DNA of 64,000 nt from Solirubrobacterales bacterium (GCA_023958085.1 JAMLGI010000007.1:1-64000), one strand, 5' to 3'. Counted from the first letter of the stretch, positions 8,966 to 18,659 are shown. Numbers and translations are program-made. Notes: generated from the sequence alone by a model not told the origin.

Positions 8966-10971
8966 CCCTCGCAACCTGGGGCTGGCTCGTCCTGCTTTTT
9001 CCGCTGGTCGGCTCGATCCTGATCGGCCTGCTCTTCCGGGTGCTCGCGCCACGGGCGGCCGGGGCGGTCGGAACGGTCGCGATCCTCGCGTCCTTCATCT
9101 GCGGGATCGGCGCCCTGTTTGCACTCCAGGCCGAACCGGAGGGATCGCGTCACGTCGCCTCCTCGCTCTGGACCTACGCCTCGGGTGGCGACTTCAGGAT
9201 CGATCTCGGGATCTACCTCGATCCGCTTTCGGTCTTCATGGTGCTGGTCGTGACCGGGGTTTCCTCCCTGATCCACATCTACTCGTTCAGTTACATGCAG
9301 TCGGACGAGGGGTACCGGCGCTTCTTCAGTTACCTCAACTTCTTCGTCTTCTCGATGCTGGTCCTGGTGCTGGCCGGGAACTTTGTGATGCTGATCCTCG
9401 GCTGGGCTCTGGTCGGCTTCTCCTCCTACGCCCTGATCAGCTACTGGTACCGCCGCGGGACCGCGACGGCGGCCGGCATGAAGGCCTTCGTGATCAACGT
9501 GCTCGGCGACGTCGGGCTGTACATCGCGGCGATCCTGATCTTCGCCCAGGTCGGGGCGATCGACTACGGCACCGTGTTCGCCCAGGCCCCCGACACCTTC
9601 GCCAACAACAGCTGGGCGATCAACGCGATCTGCCTCTGCCTGCTGGTCGGTGCTTTCGCCAAGTCGGCCCAGATGCCGTTCCACACCTGGCTGGCCGACG
9701 CGATGGAGGGTCCGACCCCGGTCTCCTCCCTGATCCACGCCGCGACCATGGTCACCGCCGGGGTCTACCTGATCGCCCGCTGCCATCCGCTGTTCGAGCT
9801 GGCCCCGACCTCGGCCGACGTCGCCGCCTTCGTCGGGCTGGCGACCCTGCTGATCTCCGGCACGATCGCGCTCGCGGTCACCGACCTGAAGCGGATCATC
9901 GCCTACTCGACCATGAGTCAGATCGGCTACATGTTCGTCGGGGTCTCGATCGGGGCCTACTCGGCCGGGCTCTTCCACCTGATGACCCACGCCTTCTTCA
10001 AGGCCCTGCTCTTCATGGCGGCCGGTTCGGTGATCGCCGCGATGGGCAACATCCAGAACATCGACCGGATGCGCGGTTTCCGCAAGGCCCTGCCGTTCAC
10101 CGCGGCCGTCCTGGTGATCGGCTCACTGGCGCTGGCCGGCTTCCCCGGAACCTCCGGCTGGTTCTCGAAGGACGAAATCATCGACTTTGCCCACTTCCGC
10201 GGTGGTATGTACGACGTGATGTGGATCGGGATGCTGGTCGGAGCCTTCATCACCGGCGTCTACTCCTTCCGGATCGTGTTCCGGATCCTGCCCGGCCGGG
10301 CCTGCGATGAAGCGAAGCATCTGATCGAGACCGGCCACGTGGTTCACGGCGATCCGGTCAACCCGCTCACCGGGGAGCAGGAGGACAGCGAGGTCGGTTA
10401 TCCCGGTCCGGAGCACCACGTCGCCGAGCAGGCCCCGGGGATGAAGATCGCGATGGGTGTCCTCGCCCTGCTTGCCCTGATCGGTGGACTGGTGCAGATC
10501 CCCGGGGTGACCGAGGTGATCTCGAACTTTCTCGCCCCGACCTTCGCCGACTCGCACTTCGCCCATCTCCACCCGAGCACCGGCGAGGCCTGGACCGGCC
10601 TGGTGATCGGCGGGGTGATCTCGATCGCCGGGATTCTCACCGCCTGGCTGCTCTACGTCAGGAGCCCCGAGGTTCCGGCCCGCCTGATTCAGCGCTTCAC
10701 CCCGCTCTACACCCTGTTCGTCAACAAGTGGTACGGGGACGAGCTGGTTGACTGGCTGGTGGTCAAGCCGGCCCAGGGGATCGGCCGGTTCTTCAACAAC
10801 GTGTTCGAACGCTTCGTGATCAACGGGGCGACCGCCGGCGTGTCCGGACTCACCCGGAGCGCCGGAGCGGCGGTCCGGGAACTCCAGTCCGGAATGATCC
10901 GCGGTTACGCGGTGGTGATGCTGTTCGGCATCGTCGGAATCGTCATCTACTTCCTGATCCGGAGCATCTGA
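8962..10971 (+). CDS. nuoL: NADH-quinone oxidoreductase subunit L (antiporter-like)
   Basis: The distal antiporter-like proton channel with its C-terminal lateral helix, 669 aa. Recognisable core segments are GWALVGFSSYALISYW, KSAQMPFHTWLADAMEGPTPVSSLIHAATMV and TDLKRIIAYSTMSQIGYM. The catalytic glutamate and lysines of the family are in place in these segments. I chose ATG at 8962 because it overlaps the nuoK stop and opens a hydrophobic first helix; the frame upstream is nuoK in another phase. Confidence 0.96.
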   Translation: MTLATWGWLVLLFPLVGSILIGLLFRVLAPRAAGAVGTVAILASFICGIGALFALQAEPEGSRHVASSLWTYASGGDFRIDLGIYLDPLSVFMVLVVTGVSSLIHIYSFSYMQSDEGYRRFFSYLNFFVFSMLVLVLAGNFVMLILGWALVGFSSYALISYWYRRGTATAAGMKAFVINVLGDVGLYIAAILIFAQVGAIDYGTVFAQAPDTFANNSWAINAICLCLLVGAFAKSAQMPFHTWLADAMEGPTPVSSLIHAATMVTAGVYLIARCHPLFELAPTSADVAAFVGLATLLISGTIALAVTDLKRIIAYSTMSQIGYMFVGVSIGAYSAGLFHLMTHAFFKALLFMAAGSVIAAMGNIQNIDRMRGFRKALPFTAAVLVIGSLALAGFPGTSGWFSKDEIIDFAHFRGGMYDVMWIGMLVGAFITGVYSFRIVFRILPGRACDEAKHLIETGHVVHGDPVNPLTGEQEDSEVGYPGPEHHVAEQAPGMKIAMGVLALLALIGGLVQIPGVTEVISNFLAPTFADSHFAHLHPSTGEAWTGLVIGGVISIAGILTAWLLYVRSPEVPARLIQRFTPLYTLFVNKWYGDELVDWLVVKPAQGIGRFFNNVFERFVINGATAGVSGLTRSAGAAVRELQSGMIRGYAVVMLFGIVGIVIYFLIRSI

Positions 10972-12482
10972 TGCTGAACTCGGTGATCTGGACTCCGCTC
11001 CTCGTCGGACTGATCGGGCTCGTCGTTCCCCGGCGGATGGCCGCCCCGGTGGCGATCCTCGGCACCCTGGTAACCCTCGGGCTCACGATCGCGGTGCTGG
11101 TCGGGTTCGACTCTGCCGCCGGCATGCAGTACGTCACCGACGTGAGCTGGATCCCCGGCCTCGGGATCGACTACTCGCTCGGGGTGGACGGGATCTCGAT
11201 CTTCCTGATCCTGCTCGCCGCCGCGGCCTGGGTTCCGGCGGTGATCTTCTCCGGCGGGCGGAAGGTCGATCAGAGTCCCGGCCTCTACTACCTGATGCTG
11301 CTGATCGGCCAGACCGCCACCCTCGGCGCCTTTCTCGCCCAGGACCTGATCCTGTTCGTGCTTTTCTTCGACCTGATGATCGTCCCGTTCTACTTCCTGT
11401 TCGGGGTGTGGGGCCAGGATCGGGAGAAGATCACCGCCTCCGGCGCGGTGATGAAGATGATCGTGTTCACCCTGATCGGCTCGCTCCTGATGCTGGTCGG
11501 TGCGATCGCGGCCGGGGTGATCGCGGCCGACGGCGGAAGGGTCTCCTTCTCGATCGCCGAGATCACCGCACGCGGCCTGCCGGAAGGTTCGCAGAACTGG
11601 ATCTTCTGGTTCTTCGCCGCGGCCTTCCTGGTCAAGATGCCTTCCTTCCCGCTCCACGGCTGGATGCCGGATGCCTACCGGGCCGCGCCACTCCCCGCTC
11701 TGGCGGTGTTCTCCGCGGTGCTCTCCAAGGTCGGCGCCTACGGTTTCCTCCGGATCGTCCTGCCGATGCTGCCGAACGCCACTGAGCTGTTCCAGACCAC
11801 CCTGATCGTCCTTGCGGTCGCGGCGATCATCTACGGCTCGGCGATGGCCTTCACCACGCTCGATCTGCGGCTGATCCTCGGCTTCTCCTCGGTCGCCCAG
11901 CTCGGGTTCATCACCGCCGGGATCTTTGCCCTGAACGAGTCCGGTTCCCAGGGCGCGGTGCTGCAGATGGTCAACCACGGGCTGGTCGTGGTCCCGGCCT
12001 TCCTGATCGTAGCCCTGATCGCTGAACGGACCGGAACCGAGAATCTCGGGCCGATGGGTGGTCTGGCCAAGCGGGCTCCGGTGTTCGCCGCGATCTTCCT
12101 GATCGTGACCATGGCGACCCTTGCGCTTCCGGCCTCCTCCAACTTCATCGGCGAGTTCTACATTCTGAACGGCATCTACGGGGTCAGTTCGGCCCTGGCG
12201 GTGATCGCTTCTTCGGGGGTGGTGCTGGCCGCCTTTTACGCCCTTCGGATGTATCAGCGAACCATGCACAATCCGCTGCCGGACGGGGCCGACTCACGGG
12301 AGATCTCGTTTCGTGATGCGGTCGCGATCGTGCCCCTGGTGATCTGCGTGATCGTGCTCTCCTTCGCCCCGCAGATGATCATGTCCGGCACCGGGGATGC
12401 GGTCAAGACAAACATCGCCAAAGTGAAACTCGACGCCGACCGGTCCGAAGTCGAGGCGATCGCCAGCGAGGAGGGCCCGTGA
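10971..12482 (+). CDS. nuoM: NADH-quinone oxidoreductase subunit M (antiporter-like)
   Basis: Antiporter-like membrane subunit of complex I, 503 aa. The segments LGVDGISIFLILLAAAAW, FFDLMIVPFYFLFG (family glutamate site region), KMPSFPLHGWMPDAYRAAP and LRLILGFSSVAQLGF are diagnostic for NuoM/ND4. One-base TGATG junction with nuoL; four-base overlap with nuoN. Confidence 0.96.
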   Translation: MLNSVIWTPLLVGLIGLVVPRRMAAPVAILGTLVTLGLTIAVLVGFDSAAGMQYVTDVSWIPGLGIDYSLGVDGISIFLILLAAAAWVPAVIFSGGRKVDQSPGLYYLMLLIGQTATLGAFLAQDLILFVLFFDLMIVPFYFLFGVWGQDREKITASGAVMKMIVFTLIGSLLMLVGAIAAGVIAADGGRVSFSIAEITARGLPEGSQNWIFWFFAAAFLVKMPSFPLHGWMPDAYRAAPLPALAVFSAVLSKVGAYGFLRIVLPMLPNATELFQTTLIVLAVAAIIYGSAMAFTTLDLRLILGFSSVAQLGFITAGIFALNESGSQGAVLQMVNHGLVVVPAFLIVALIAERTGTENLGPMGGLAKRAPVFAAIFLIVTMATLALPASSNFIGEFYILNGIYGVSSALAVIASSGVVLAAFYALRMYQRTMHNPLPDGADSREISFRDAVAIVPLVICVIVLSFAPQMIMSGTGDAVKTNIAKVKLDADRSEVEAIASEEGP

Positions 12483-14050
12483 TCTTCCACGCACCCGAGA
12501 TCGATTACGCGGCGCTCTCGCCGATAATCGCCCTGACCGCCGGGCTGGTCCTGGTGACCATGGCGGCCGTGTTCGACCCGGTCAAGCGGTTCGGCGGACT
12601 GCTGGCCCTGCTCACCCTTGCGGTCACCGCAGGACTCCTGATCTGGCAGTGGGACACCACCGCCGAGCTGATCTCGGGCCAGCTCCGGATGGATGGCCTG
12701 ACCGTCACTCTCTCGCTGCTCGTGGTGCTCACCGCGGCGGTCGCCCTGCTGCTCTCAATTGGCGACCCGTCCGAAGGGCAGGCCGGACGCTCCGATCATG
12801 CCGCGCTGCTGCTCGGCTCGGTGCTCGGGATGGTGATCCTCGCCGCCTCGACCAGTCTGCTCACATTCTTCATCGGGCTGGAGCTGCTCTCGATCCCCCT
12901 GTACGCGCTCTGCGGCACCGACCTGCGGCGCCGCGAGTCGCTCGAATCCGGTTTCAAGTACCTGGTGATCGGATCGGTCGGCTCGGCCACCCTGCTTTAC
13001 GGGATGGCGATGATCTACGGCGCCTCCGGGGCGACCGGGTTCGACGCGATCGCCGAGGGTCTGGCCGGAAGCGCCGGGGTGCTGTCCGACCCGATCACCC
13101 TGGTCGGGGTCGGACTGATCACCGTCGGCCTCGCCTTCAAGGTTTCGATCGCTCCCTTCCACCAGTGGACCCCGGACGTCTACCAGGGCGCCCCGACCCC
13201 GATCACCGCGTTCATGGCGGTGGCGACCAAACTGGCAGCGTTTGCGATCTTCATCCGGTTCTTCCTGGTCGCCCTCGGCCCCCTGGCCGACCAGTGGGAT
13301 GTCCTGCTCGCCGCCCTCGCCGCCCTCTCGATCGTGATCGGCAATGTCGGCGCCCTCACCCAGAACTCGCTGAAGCGGATGCTCGGCTACTCCGGGATCG
13401 CCCAAGGCGGCTACATGCTGACCGGGATCGTGGTCGCGACCGAGGCCGGCACCAACGCGATCATCTTCTACCTCGGGGCCTACCTGGCGATGAACCTGGC
13501 CGCTTTCGCCGCCCTGGTCGCCCACGAGCGTCGCTCCGGATTCTCGGACGACATCCGCTCGATGCGTGGCCTGGCCCGGCGTTCACCCGCGATCGCCTGG
13601 CCGATCACGATCGCGATGCTGGCCCTTGCCGGCCTGCCACCGACCGCCGGTTTCATCGGCAAGATCTACCTGATGCAGGCCCTGGTCGAATCCGACTGGA
13701 CCTGGCTCGCTGTGTTCATCGCGGTCGGCTCGATGATCTCGCTGGCCTACTACCTGCGGGTTGTCGCCGCGATCTGGATGAGCCCCGAAGAGGAAGCCGG
13801 GCCGGCCCGGGCGGCCGCGACCGGAACCGGAATGCCGCCGGTGATCGCCGGGGCATCACCGGACGCCCCGGCCGAGGTCAAGCCCGACGGTGCCGGCAGC
13901 CCCGATCCCTACGCCGATCCGGACTCTGCCCGCCGCTGGTACCTGACCGTGCCCGCGATCCTGGCCGCCGCCGCGACCATCTTCTTCGGGATCATCCCGC
14001 AGCCCCTGGTTGAGTTTGCGCAACACGCCGGTCGGGCGCTCGGCCTCTAG
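12479..14050 (+). CDS. nuoN: NADH-quinone oxidoreductase subunit N (antiporter-like)
   Basis: Third antiporter-like subunit (523 aa), last gene of the operon. Diagnostic segments are FIGLELLSIPLYALCG, KVSIAPFHQWTPDVYQGAPTP and NSLKRMLGYSGIAQGGYM. GTG start at 12479 overlaps nuoM (GTGA type). Between the last helices lies a hydrophilic Ala/Pro-rich loop of about 50 residues (around GAGSPDPYADPDSARRWY), longer than usual. Two hairpin repeats follow the stop. Confidence 0.95.
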   Translation: MIFHAPEIDYAALSPIIALTAGLVLVTMAAVFDPVKRFGGLLALLTLAVTAGLLIWQWDTTAELISGQLRMDGLTVTLSLLVVLTAAVALLLSIGDPSEGQAGRSDHAALLLGSVLGMVILAASTSLLTFFIGLELLSIPLYALCGTDLRRRESLESGFKYLVIGSVGSATLLYGMAMIYGASGATGFDAIAEGLAGSAGVLSDPITLVGVGLITVGLAFKVSIAPFHQWTPDVYQGAPTPITAFMAVATKLAAFAIFIRFFLVALGPLADQWDVLLAALAALSIVIGNVGALTQNSLKRMLGYSGIAQGGYMLTGIVVATEAGTNAIIFYLGAYLAMNLAAFAALVAHERRSGFSDDIRSMRGLARRSPAIAWPITIAMLALAGLPPTAGFIGKIYLMQALVESDWTWLAVFIAVGSMISLAYYLRVVAAIWMSPEEEAGPARAAATGTGMPPVIAGASPDAPAEVKPDGAGSPDPYADPDSARRWYLTVPAILAAAATIFFGIIPQPLVEFAQHAGRALGL

Positions 14051-14163
14051 ACGGGCGCCGCTCCGGGGCGACCAAAGCGGCGTCTGCGGCCTCGTCAACC
14101 TCGCGCGGTTGCTCACGTGCGGATGTCGTTCGCTGCCCACCCCCAGCCGATTCTTCGCACCCC

Positions 14164-14214
14164 CGTTCTGGAGCCGATAGTGGACGCTATATCGCCTAAA
14201 CCGGCTCCAGAACG
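14164..14214. repeat. Family A palindrome, copy 1
   Basis: Inverted repeat with arms CGTTCTGGAGCCG and CGGCTCCAGAACG around a short AT-richer loop. It is the first of a tandem pair after nuoN. It could act as the operon terminator, but there is no T-run and the same palindrome lies next to unrelated genes, so I treat it as a REP-like element. Confidence 0.85.
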
Positions 14215-14232
14215 AGGAGGGCCGGATCTCCC

Positions 14233-14287
14233 CCCGTTCTGGAGCCGATAGTGGACGCTATATGGCCACAACCGGCTCCAGAACGGG
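14233..14287. repeat. Family A palindrome, copy 2
   Basis: Second of the tandem pair after nuoN, with arms CCCGTTCTGGAGCCG and CGGCTCCAGAACGGG. The stem extends inward through GTGG/CCAC. The interior is GGACGCTATAT, the same as in copy 1. The copies are 18 bp apart. Confidence 0.85.
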
Positions 14288-14309
14288 TTGAGGGGCGGGG
14301 TCTGGCGGG

Positions 14310-14999
14310 TCAGGCCCGGGCGGGGGCCGGTTCCGGACCGGGGAGTTCCGGGAGATGTCCGTCCGCCTGCGGATCCGGCTGGTCCGGTGCCGGTTCGGCT
14401 ACGGGTGCCTTGGCAGCGTGAGCCTGGCCCGGAGGCGTGGAAAGGAACCGGTCGATGAAGGCGAGTGCCACCGCGGAAACCACGAAGGTCAGGTGAATCA
14501 GGGTCTGCCAGAGCACCTCGGTCGTGCCGATCGCCGACTTCGGGTCGCCGAACTCGATGAAGGTCTTGAGCAGATGGATCGAGGAGATCCCGACGATCGC
14601 CATCGCCAGCTTCACCTTGAGCACGTTGGCGTTCACGTGGGACAGCCACTCAGGCTGGTCGGGATGATCCGAAACCTGTCTGATCCGGGAGACGAAGGTT
14701 TCGTAGCCGCCGATGATCACCATGATCAACAGGTTGGCGATCATCACCACGTCAACCAGACCGAGCACGGCCAGCATGATCTCGTTCTCGCTCAGGTGTG
14801 GGAAGTCGACCACCATTTCGGACAGCTTCTTCCAGAACTTGACGACGTAAACGACCTGGGCAACGATCAGCCCGACGTAAAGCGGGGCCTGGAGCCAGCG
14901 GCTGGCGAAGATCGACCAGCCGATCAGGCCGGCCGGAGAGCGGAGCGCATTCGACCGCCGGTCGGGGTGCGGATCGGGGGATGTGGGGACCTCGGACAT
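14310..14999 (-). CDS. UPF0114/YqhA-family membrane protein
   Basis: 229-aa membrane protein of the YqhA/TIGR00645 family, whose function is not established. Landmarks are LIGWSIFASRWLQAPLYVGL, VDVVMIANLLIMVIIGGYETFVS and KVKLAMAIVGISSIHLLKTF, covering about four hydrophobic helices. The C-terminal 40 residues are a Pro/Ala-rich hydrophilic tail that looks variable. It is convergent with nuoN. The ATG at 14999 precedes a hydrophilic N-terminal stretch of about 20 residues. Confidence 0.85.
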   Translation of the reverse strand: MSEVPTSPDPHPDRRSNALRSPAGLIGWSIFASRWLQAPLYVGLIVAQVVYVVKFWKKLSEMVVDFPHLSENEIMLAVLGLVDVVMIANLLIMVIIGGYETFVSRIRQVSDHPDQPEWLSHVNANVLKVKLAMAIVGISSIHLLKTFIEFGDPKSAIGTTEVLWQTLIHLTFVVSAVALAFIDRFLSTPPGQAHAAKAPVAEPAPDQPDPQADGHLPELPGPEPAPARA

Positions 15000-15154
15000 G
15001 GCGCGAAATAATTGCAGATGAGGCCGTGAGCGGTCGTCCCGTCCCCCGGGTCCCGCAGCATTCGCCGTGGTGGCCCGAGTGAGTGGCCGGATGGCCCCCG
15101 GCGAGTCGAGCGGTGCGCTGGCAGGCTCTGTCTGCCGGGACAGGTTCCAGCCTC

Positions 15155-15226
15155 AACCCACCGATCTCGGCGGCGCCGGAACGCCCACGGCACGGCGCCA
15201 CACGAAGATCGGTGCTTGCGAGGGTT
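15155..15226. repeat. Nested palindrome in intergenic region
   Basis: Nested complementary blocks in order: AACCC, ACCGATCT, GGCGCCG, then CGGCGCC, AGATCGGT, GGGTT. Together they could fold as one interrupted stem of about 20 pairs. It lies in the gap 15000-15313 between the divergent YqhA and AEC genes, in which I see no gene. It may be another palindrome family or a structured RNA; I cannot tell which. Confidence 0.5.
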
Positions 15227-15313
15227 CACCCCGAGCAGCACACTGATGTCCGTCTGGCTTGGCCGTGAACGCCCCGGCAACCACGGATTCCGGTGGATCG
15301 AGGCTAAGGTCTG

Positions 15314-16237
15314 GTGGTGCTCTGGATCATCCTGATCATCGCCGCCGGAATCCTGGCCGGGATCGGGGCCGAACGCCGGTGGCCGGAGCGGGCCGGCCAT
15401 GCCTCACGCCAGTCGCTTCTGGTGATTCTCTACGTGGTCCTCCCCCCGATCGTCTTCGTCAACATGACCCACGCCGAGTTCGGGGCCGGCATGGGGATCG
15501 GCCTCGGGGTCGGCCTGCTCTCGGTGGTCCTGCTCGGGACGATCGGATGGGTGATCGCGGTTCCGTTGCTGAAGCTGCCCCGCCCGGTGGCCGGCGCGGT
15601 GATCACGTGTGGAATCGCCTCCAACACCGGATATCTCGGCTACCCGATGGTGCTCACCCTTATGGGTGGCCGCGACCTGACCCAGGGCGTGGTGTACGAC
15701 GTGGTCGTCAGCGGAATCACCTTGATGGTCTTCGCTTTCGCGGTCGGAGCCGCGTTCGGCACCAAGGCGGGTGAGGGAGTGGGCGACCGGGTCCGGGCCT
15801 TCTTCGTCAAGAACCCGATTCTTTACGCCGGGATCCTCGGGGTGTTCGCCCCGGAGGCACTGGCCCCGAAGCTCGCCGTGGACATCTCCTGGATCCTGGT
15901 CATGGCGATCCTGCCGGTCGGCTTCTTCGCGGTCGGAGCGGTCCTGGCCGAGGAGGAGCGAGTCGGAGCGATCCGGCTGCCGCCAAGGGTCCACCGCCCG
16001 GTCGGTGCAGTGATCTTCATGCGGCTGGTGCTCTCGCCGGCGTTTCTGATTCTCCTGACGCTCCCCTTCAGCGGCATTCCGCGCTCCTTCTACCTGATGG
16101 CGGTGATGCCGACCGGTCTCAACTCGATGATCGTCGGGCACGCCTACGGACTCGACCTGCGGACGATCGCCGAGTCTCTGATCTACACCACCTTGATCGT
16201 GGTCGTCGGGGCCGGGATCTGGTCGTTGATCGCCTGA
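15314..16237 (+). CDS. AEC family transporter
   Basis: Auxin-efflux-carrier (AEC) family permease, 307 aa with about ten hydrophobic segments in two inverted halves. The family pattern is visible in NTGYLGYPMVLTLMG of the first half and VMPTGLNSMIVGHAYGL near the C-terminus, both with the helix-breaking motifs typical of the group. Substrate cannot be inferred; characterised members move malate, malonate or auxin. The GTG at 15314 is the only start before the first helix. It has no operon partner. Confidence 0.8.
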   Translation: MVLWIILIIAAGILAGIGAERRWPERAGHASRQSLLVILYVVLPPIVFVNMTHAEFGAGMGIGLGVGLLSVVLLGTIGWVIAVPLLKLPRPVAGAVITCGIASNTGYLGYPMVLTLMGGRDLTQGVVYDVVVSGITLMVFAFAVGAAFGTKAGEGVGDRVRAFFVKNPILYAGILGVFAPEALAPKLAVDISWILVMAILPVGFFAVGAVLAEEERVGAIRLPPRVHRPVGAVIFMRLVLSPAFLILLTLPFSGIPRSFYLMAVMPTGLNSMIVGHAYGLDLRTIAESLIYTTLIVVVGAGIWSLIA

Positions 16238-16284
16238 ACTCCGGTCCCGTGACGGCCCGGCCAGGCTGAATGCCGAGCCCGGGG

Positions 16285-17037
16285 TCAGCTGATGGCGGCG
16301 GCGAGCCGGCGCCGGTGCGAGGCGGCCAGCTCGGAATCCGGGCCGAGCTCGGTGAAGTACCCGACCATCAGCCGGCGCAAGAGATCGCGCCGCTCGGGGT
16401 CGGCGATCTCGACCTCCTTCAGCAGGAGGTCAAGGGCGAACTCGTGATCCTCCGAGTCCCAGGCCCGGAATGCATCGGTTGGCGGGCGTTCTCCGAGCGC
16501 CAGCTCGGCCCGCGCCGCCAGCCCGGTCAGCACGAAGTCGGCCGGACCGGACTCAGCCAGGGACCGCGCCTCCTCGTTCTCCCCGCGGGAGAGCAGAATG
16601 CGGGCCAGCGCGGCGACGAACTCGGGATTGGAAGGATCTGCGGAGATCGCCTCCCGGAGGGTGGCTTCATCCCCGGACTCGATCGCGGCGCGGCCGGCGA
16701 GCTCGGCTTCCGACGGCACGATCCGGTCGAGAAAAGCCTCGATCCGGGCGGGTGGCAGTGCCCCGGTGAACTCGTCAATCACCTCCCCGCCCCGGAAGGC
16801 CTTCACCGCGGGAATTCCCTGCACCCGGAAGGCGGCGGCCAGCTGCTGGTTCGAGTCGACGTCCACCTTGGCCAGTTCAACCTTGCCGGACCGGGAGTTC
16901 ACGGCCTGCTCGATCGCCGGACCGAGCTGGCGGCAGGGGCCGCACCACTCAGCCCAGAAATCGACCACCACCGGTACCTCCCTTGACCGTTCGATCACCT
17001 GCTGCTGAAAGTCGGCTTCCGTCACATCCTTGACCAT
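16285..17037 (-). CDS. YbbN-like thioredoxin/TPR co-chaperone
   Basis: 250-aa protein with an N-terminal thioredoxin fold (residues about 1-110) followed by a helical TPR-like domain, the organisation of YbbN/CnoX. The active site WAEWCGPC keeps both cysteines, so redox activity is plausible. The cis-proline motif is in VQGIPAVKAF. I start at ATG 17037, directly before VKDVTEADF; the frame is open further upstream but that part has no thioredoxin similarity and reaches the neighbouring promoter. It is divergent from the PLP enzyme at 17128. Confidence 0.8.
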   Translation of the reverse strand: MVKDVTEADFQQQVIERSREVPVVVDFWAEWCGPCRQLGPAIEQAVNSRSGKVELAKVDVDSNQQLAAAFRVQGIPAVKAFRGGEVIDEFTGALPPARIEAFLDRIVPSEAELAGRAAIESGDEATLREAISADPSNPEFVAALARILLSRGENEEARSLAESGPADFVLTGLAARAELALGERPPTDAFRAWDSEDHEFALDLLLKEVEIADPERRDLLRRLMVGYFTELGPDSELAASHRRRLAAAIS

Positions 17038-17127
17038 GACCCGAGCATAGAGATCCGGACCGCCCGGCAGGTCGATCCGGCGGAGAGGAGGTTGTCCGGA
17101 CGCCGGTCCGGACGGTAGAACAGTCGG

Positions 17128-18213
17128 GTGACCTACCTTCACGATCGAGAGCCGGAGCTCGCCCGGAACCTGCCGAGGCTACAGCTCGGGACAACCCCGA
17201 CCCCGGTCCGGAGGTTGACCCGGATCTCGGATGGACCGGCCGAGGTCTGGGTCAAGGACGAGGGAGCCTTCGGCGACGGTGCCTGGGGCGGCAACAAGGT
17301 GAGGAAACTCGAGTGGATCCTGCCCGAGGTGGCCCGTCGGCGACGTCGCAGCATCATCACCTTCGGTGGGCTCGGCACGAACTGGGGTCTCGCCACCGCG
17401 CTGTACGGTCGTGACCAGGGAGTCCGGGTGGTCCTGATGCTGGTCGATCAACCCCGCAGCGAGCATGTCGAACGGCAGCTTGACCGCCTGCGGGCATCCG
17501 GGGCTGAACTCCACTTCACCCACACCCGTGCCCGGACCCTGGCCGCCCTTCCCGGCCTGATTGTTCGCCACTCACACCGCGTCCGGCCACCGCTGATCCT
17601 GCCTCCCGGCGGCTCCTCCCCGATCGGTCTGATCGCCTACGTCGAGGTTGCGCTCGAGATCGCGGCGCAGGTGGAGGCGGGGGAGATGCCCGAGCCGTCG
17701 ATGATCGTGGTGCCGCTCGGCAGCGGGGGCACCGCAGCCGGACTGCTGCTCGGACTCGGCTTGACTGACCTGAAGACCGGTGTCCTCGGGGTGGTGGTCA
17801 GCGACCAGCCCCGACTTGACCCTTCCGGGCTCGCCCGACGGGCCCGGGCGGCGGCCCGGCTGCTCCGGAAGCGGGGCTTCCCGGGTCCGGCGCCGGACCT
17901 CGATCCGGGCCGGGTCACCGTGCTCGGTGAGTGGCTCGGTGCCGGCTACGGGCATCCGGTCCCGGACGCCGACCGTGCGGTGGTCGAGGCGTCGGAAAGC
18001 GAGGGCCTCGTTCTCGACCCGGTCTACACCGGCAAGGCGATGGCCGCCCTCCGCACTATCAACGCGGAGGGTGGGCTCGGGTCCGAACCGGTGCTTTTTC
18101 TCGACACCAACGGACCTCGCCTGGCTGGATCAGTCCAGGGCGGGCCTGACCGTGGGATCCGGGGCTCCGGGCCGGTCGGGGCGGATCCTCAGTTGCCGGG
18201 CCAGCAGACCTGA
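17128..18213 (+). CDS. D-cysteine desulfhydrase / ACC deaminase family PLP enzyme
   Basis: Fold-type II PLP enzyme (361 aa). The lysine of GGNKVRKLEW is the expected Schiff-base residue, and VPLGSGGTAAGLLLGLGL is the phosphate-binding glycine loop. The N-terminus reads LGTTPTPVRRL, as in D-cysteine desulfhydrases and 1-aminocyclopropane-1-carboxylate deaminases. The choice between these activities cannot be made by eye. The last residues are Gly/Pro-rich and overlap the convergent lipoprotein gene by 25 bp. Confidence 0.8.
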   Translation: MTYLHDREPELARNLPRLQLGTTPTPVRRLTRISDGPAEVWVKDEGAFGDGAWGGNKVRKLEWILPEVARRRRRSIITFGGLGTNWGLATALYGRDQGVRVVLMLVDQPRSEHVERQLDRLRASGAELHFTHTRARTLAALPGLIVRHSHRVRPPLILPPGGSSPIGLIAYVEVALEIAAQVEAGEMPEPSMIVVPLGSGGTAAGLLLGLGLTDLKTGVLGVVVSDQPRLDPSGLARRARAAARLLRKRGFPGPAPDLDPGRVTVLGEWLGAGYGHPVPDADRAVVEASESEGLVLDPVYTGKAMAALRTINAEGGLGSEPVLFLDTNGPRLAGSVQGGPDRGIRGSGPVGADPQLPGQQT

Positions 18214-18659
18214 AGGCCGAACTCCCTGGCTGCCTTTGACCCGGCGTCCAGGGGTGTCCCCTGCCGCTTGACGACGCTTTCCGGATCGGCTTCCAGCTCG
18301 GAGATCGCCCGTTCCATCTTCGCGGTCAGTTCGTCCCACTCTCTGCCGGTGTCGCCGTTTCCCTTCAACAACTTGAGTTTCGCCAGCTCGTCCCGGTAGG
18401 TGGGGATCACCTTCTTCTCGACGAACCCCGGCAGATCTTCGGCTTTCGGGTTCGTCCGGAAGAAGGCGGTCGCATCCTTCTGGCGTCGCTGATCGATCTG
18501 TCGGCAGATCTGGTCGGCCTTGGCGATCAGCTCGTCCCGGTCGAGTCCGGAGCTTCCGCCACAGGCGGCCAACCCCAGGGCCAGGAGGGGTACTGCCGCC
18601 AGGGCGGCAGTCTTGCCGGCCATGCCTGCCATCCTGGATTTCCACGGAGAGGAGCTCAC
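18189..18659 (-). CDS. Putative lipoprotein, paralogue of the upstream gene
   Basis: 156-aa predicted lipoprotein with signal segment ending LALGLAAC (lipobox) and then CGGSSGLDRDELIAKADQIC. It aligns over its length with the product of 18656-19090, sharing the SGLDxDELIAxxDxIC start and the DFGxxVC-like end. The GTG at 18659 overlaps the upstream stop (GTGA), which supports this start; an internal ATG nine codons in is an alternative. Function unknown. Confidence 0.7.
   Translation of the reverse strand: MSSSPWKSRMAGMAGKTAALAAVPLLALGLAACGGSSGLDRDELIAKADQICRQIDQRRQKDATAFFRTNPKAEDLPGFVEKKVIPTYRDELAKLKLLKGNGDTGREWDELTAKMERAISELEADPESVVKRQGTPLDAGSKAAREFGLQVCWPGN

Noticed and set aside
14164-14287. 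Simple rho-independent terminators after nuoN
   Set aside because: Stable hairpins but no T-run on either side, and the same sequence recurs beside unrelated genes.
15020-15260. RNase P RNA, tmRNA or SRP RNA
   Set aside because: None of the conserved cores of these RNAs was found on either strand; only a local palindrome.
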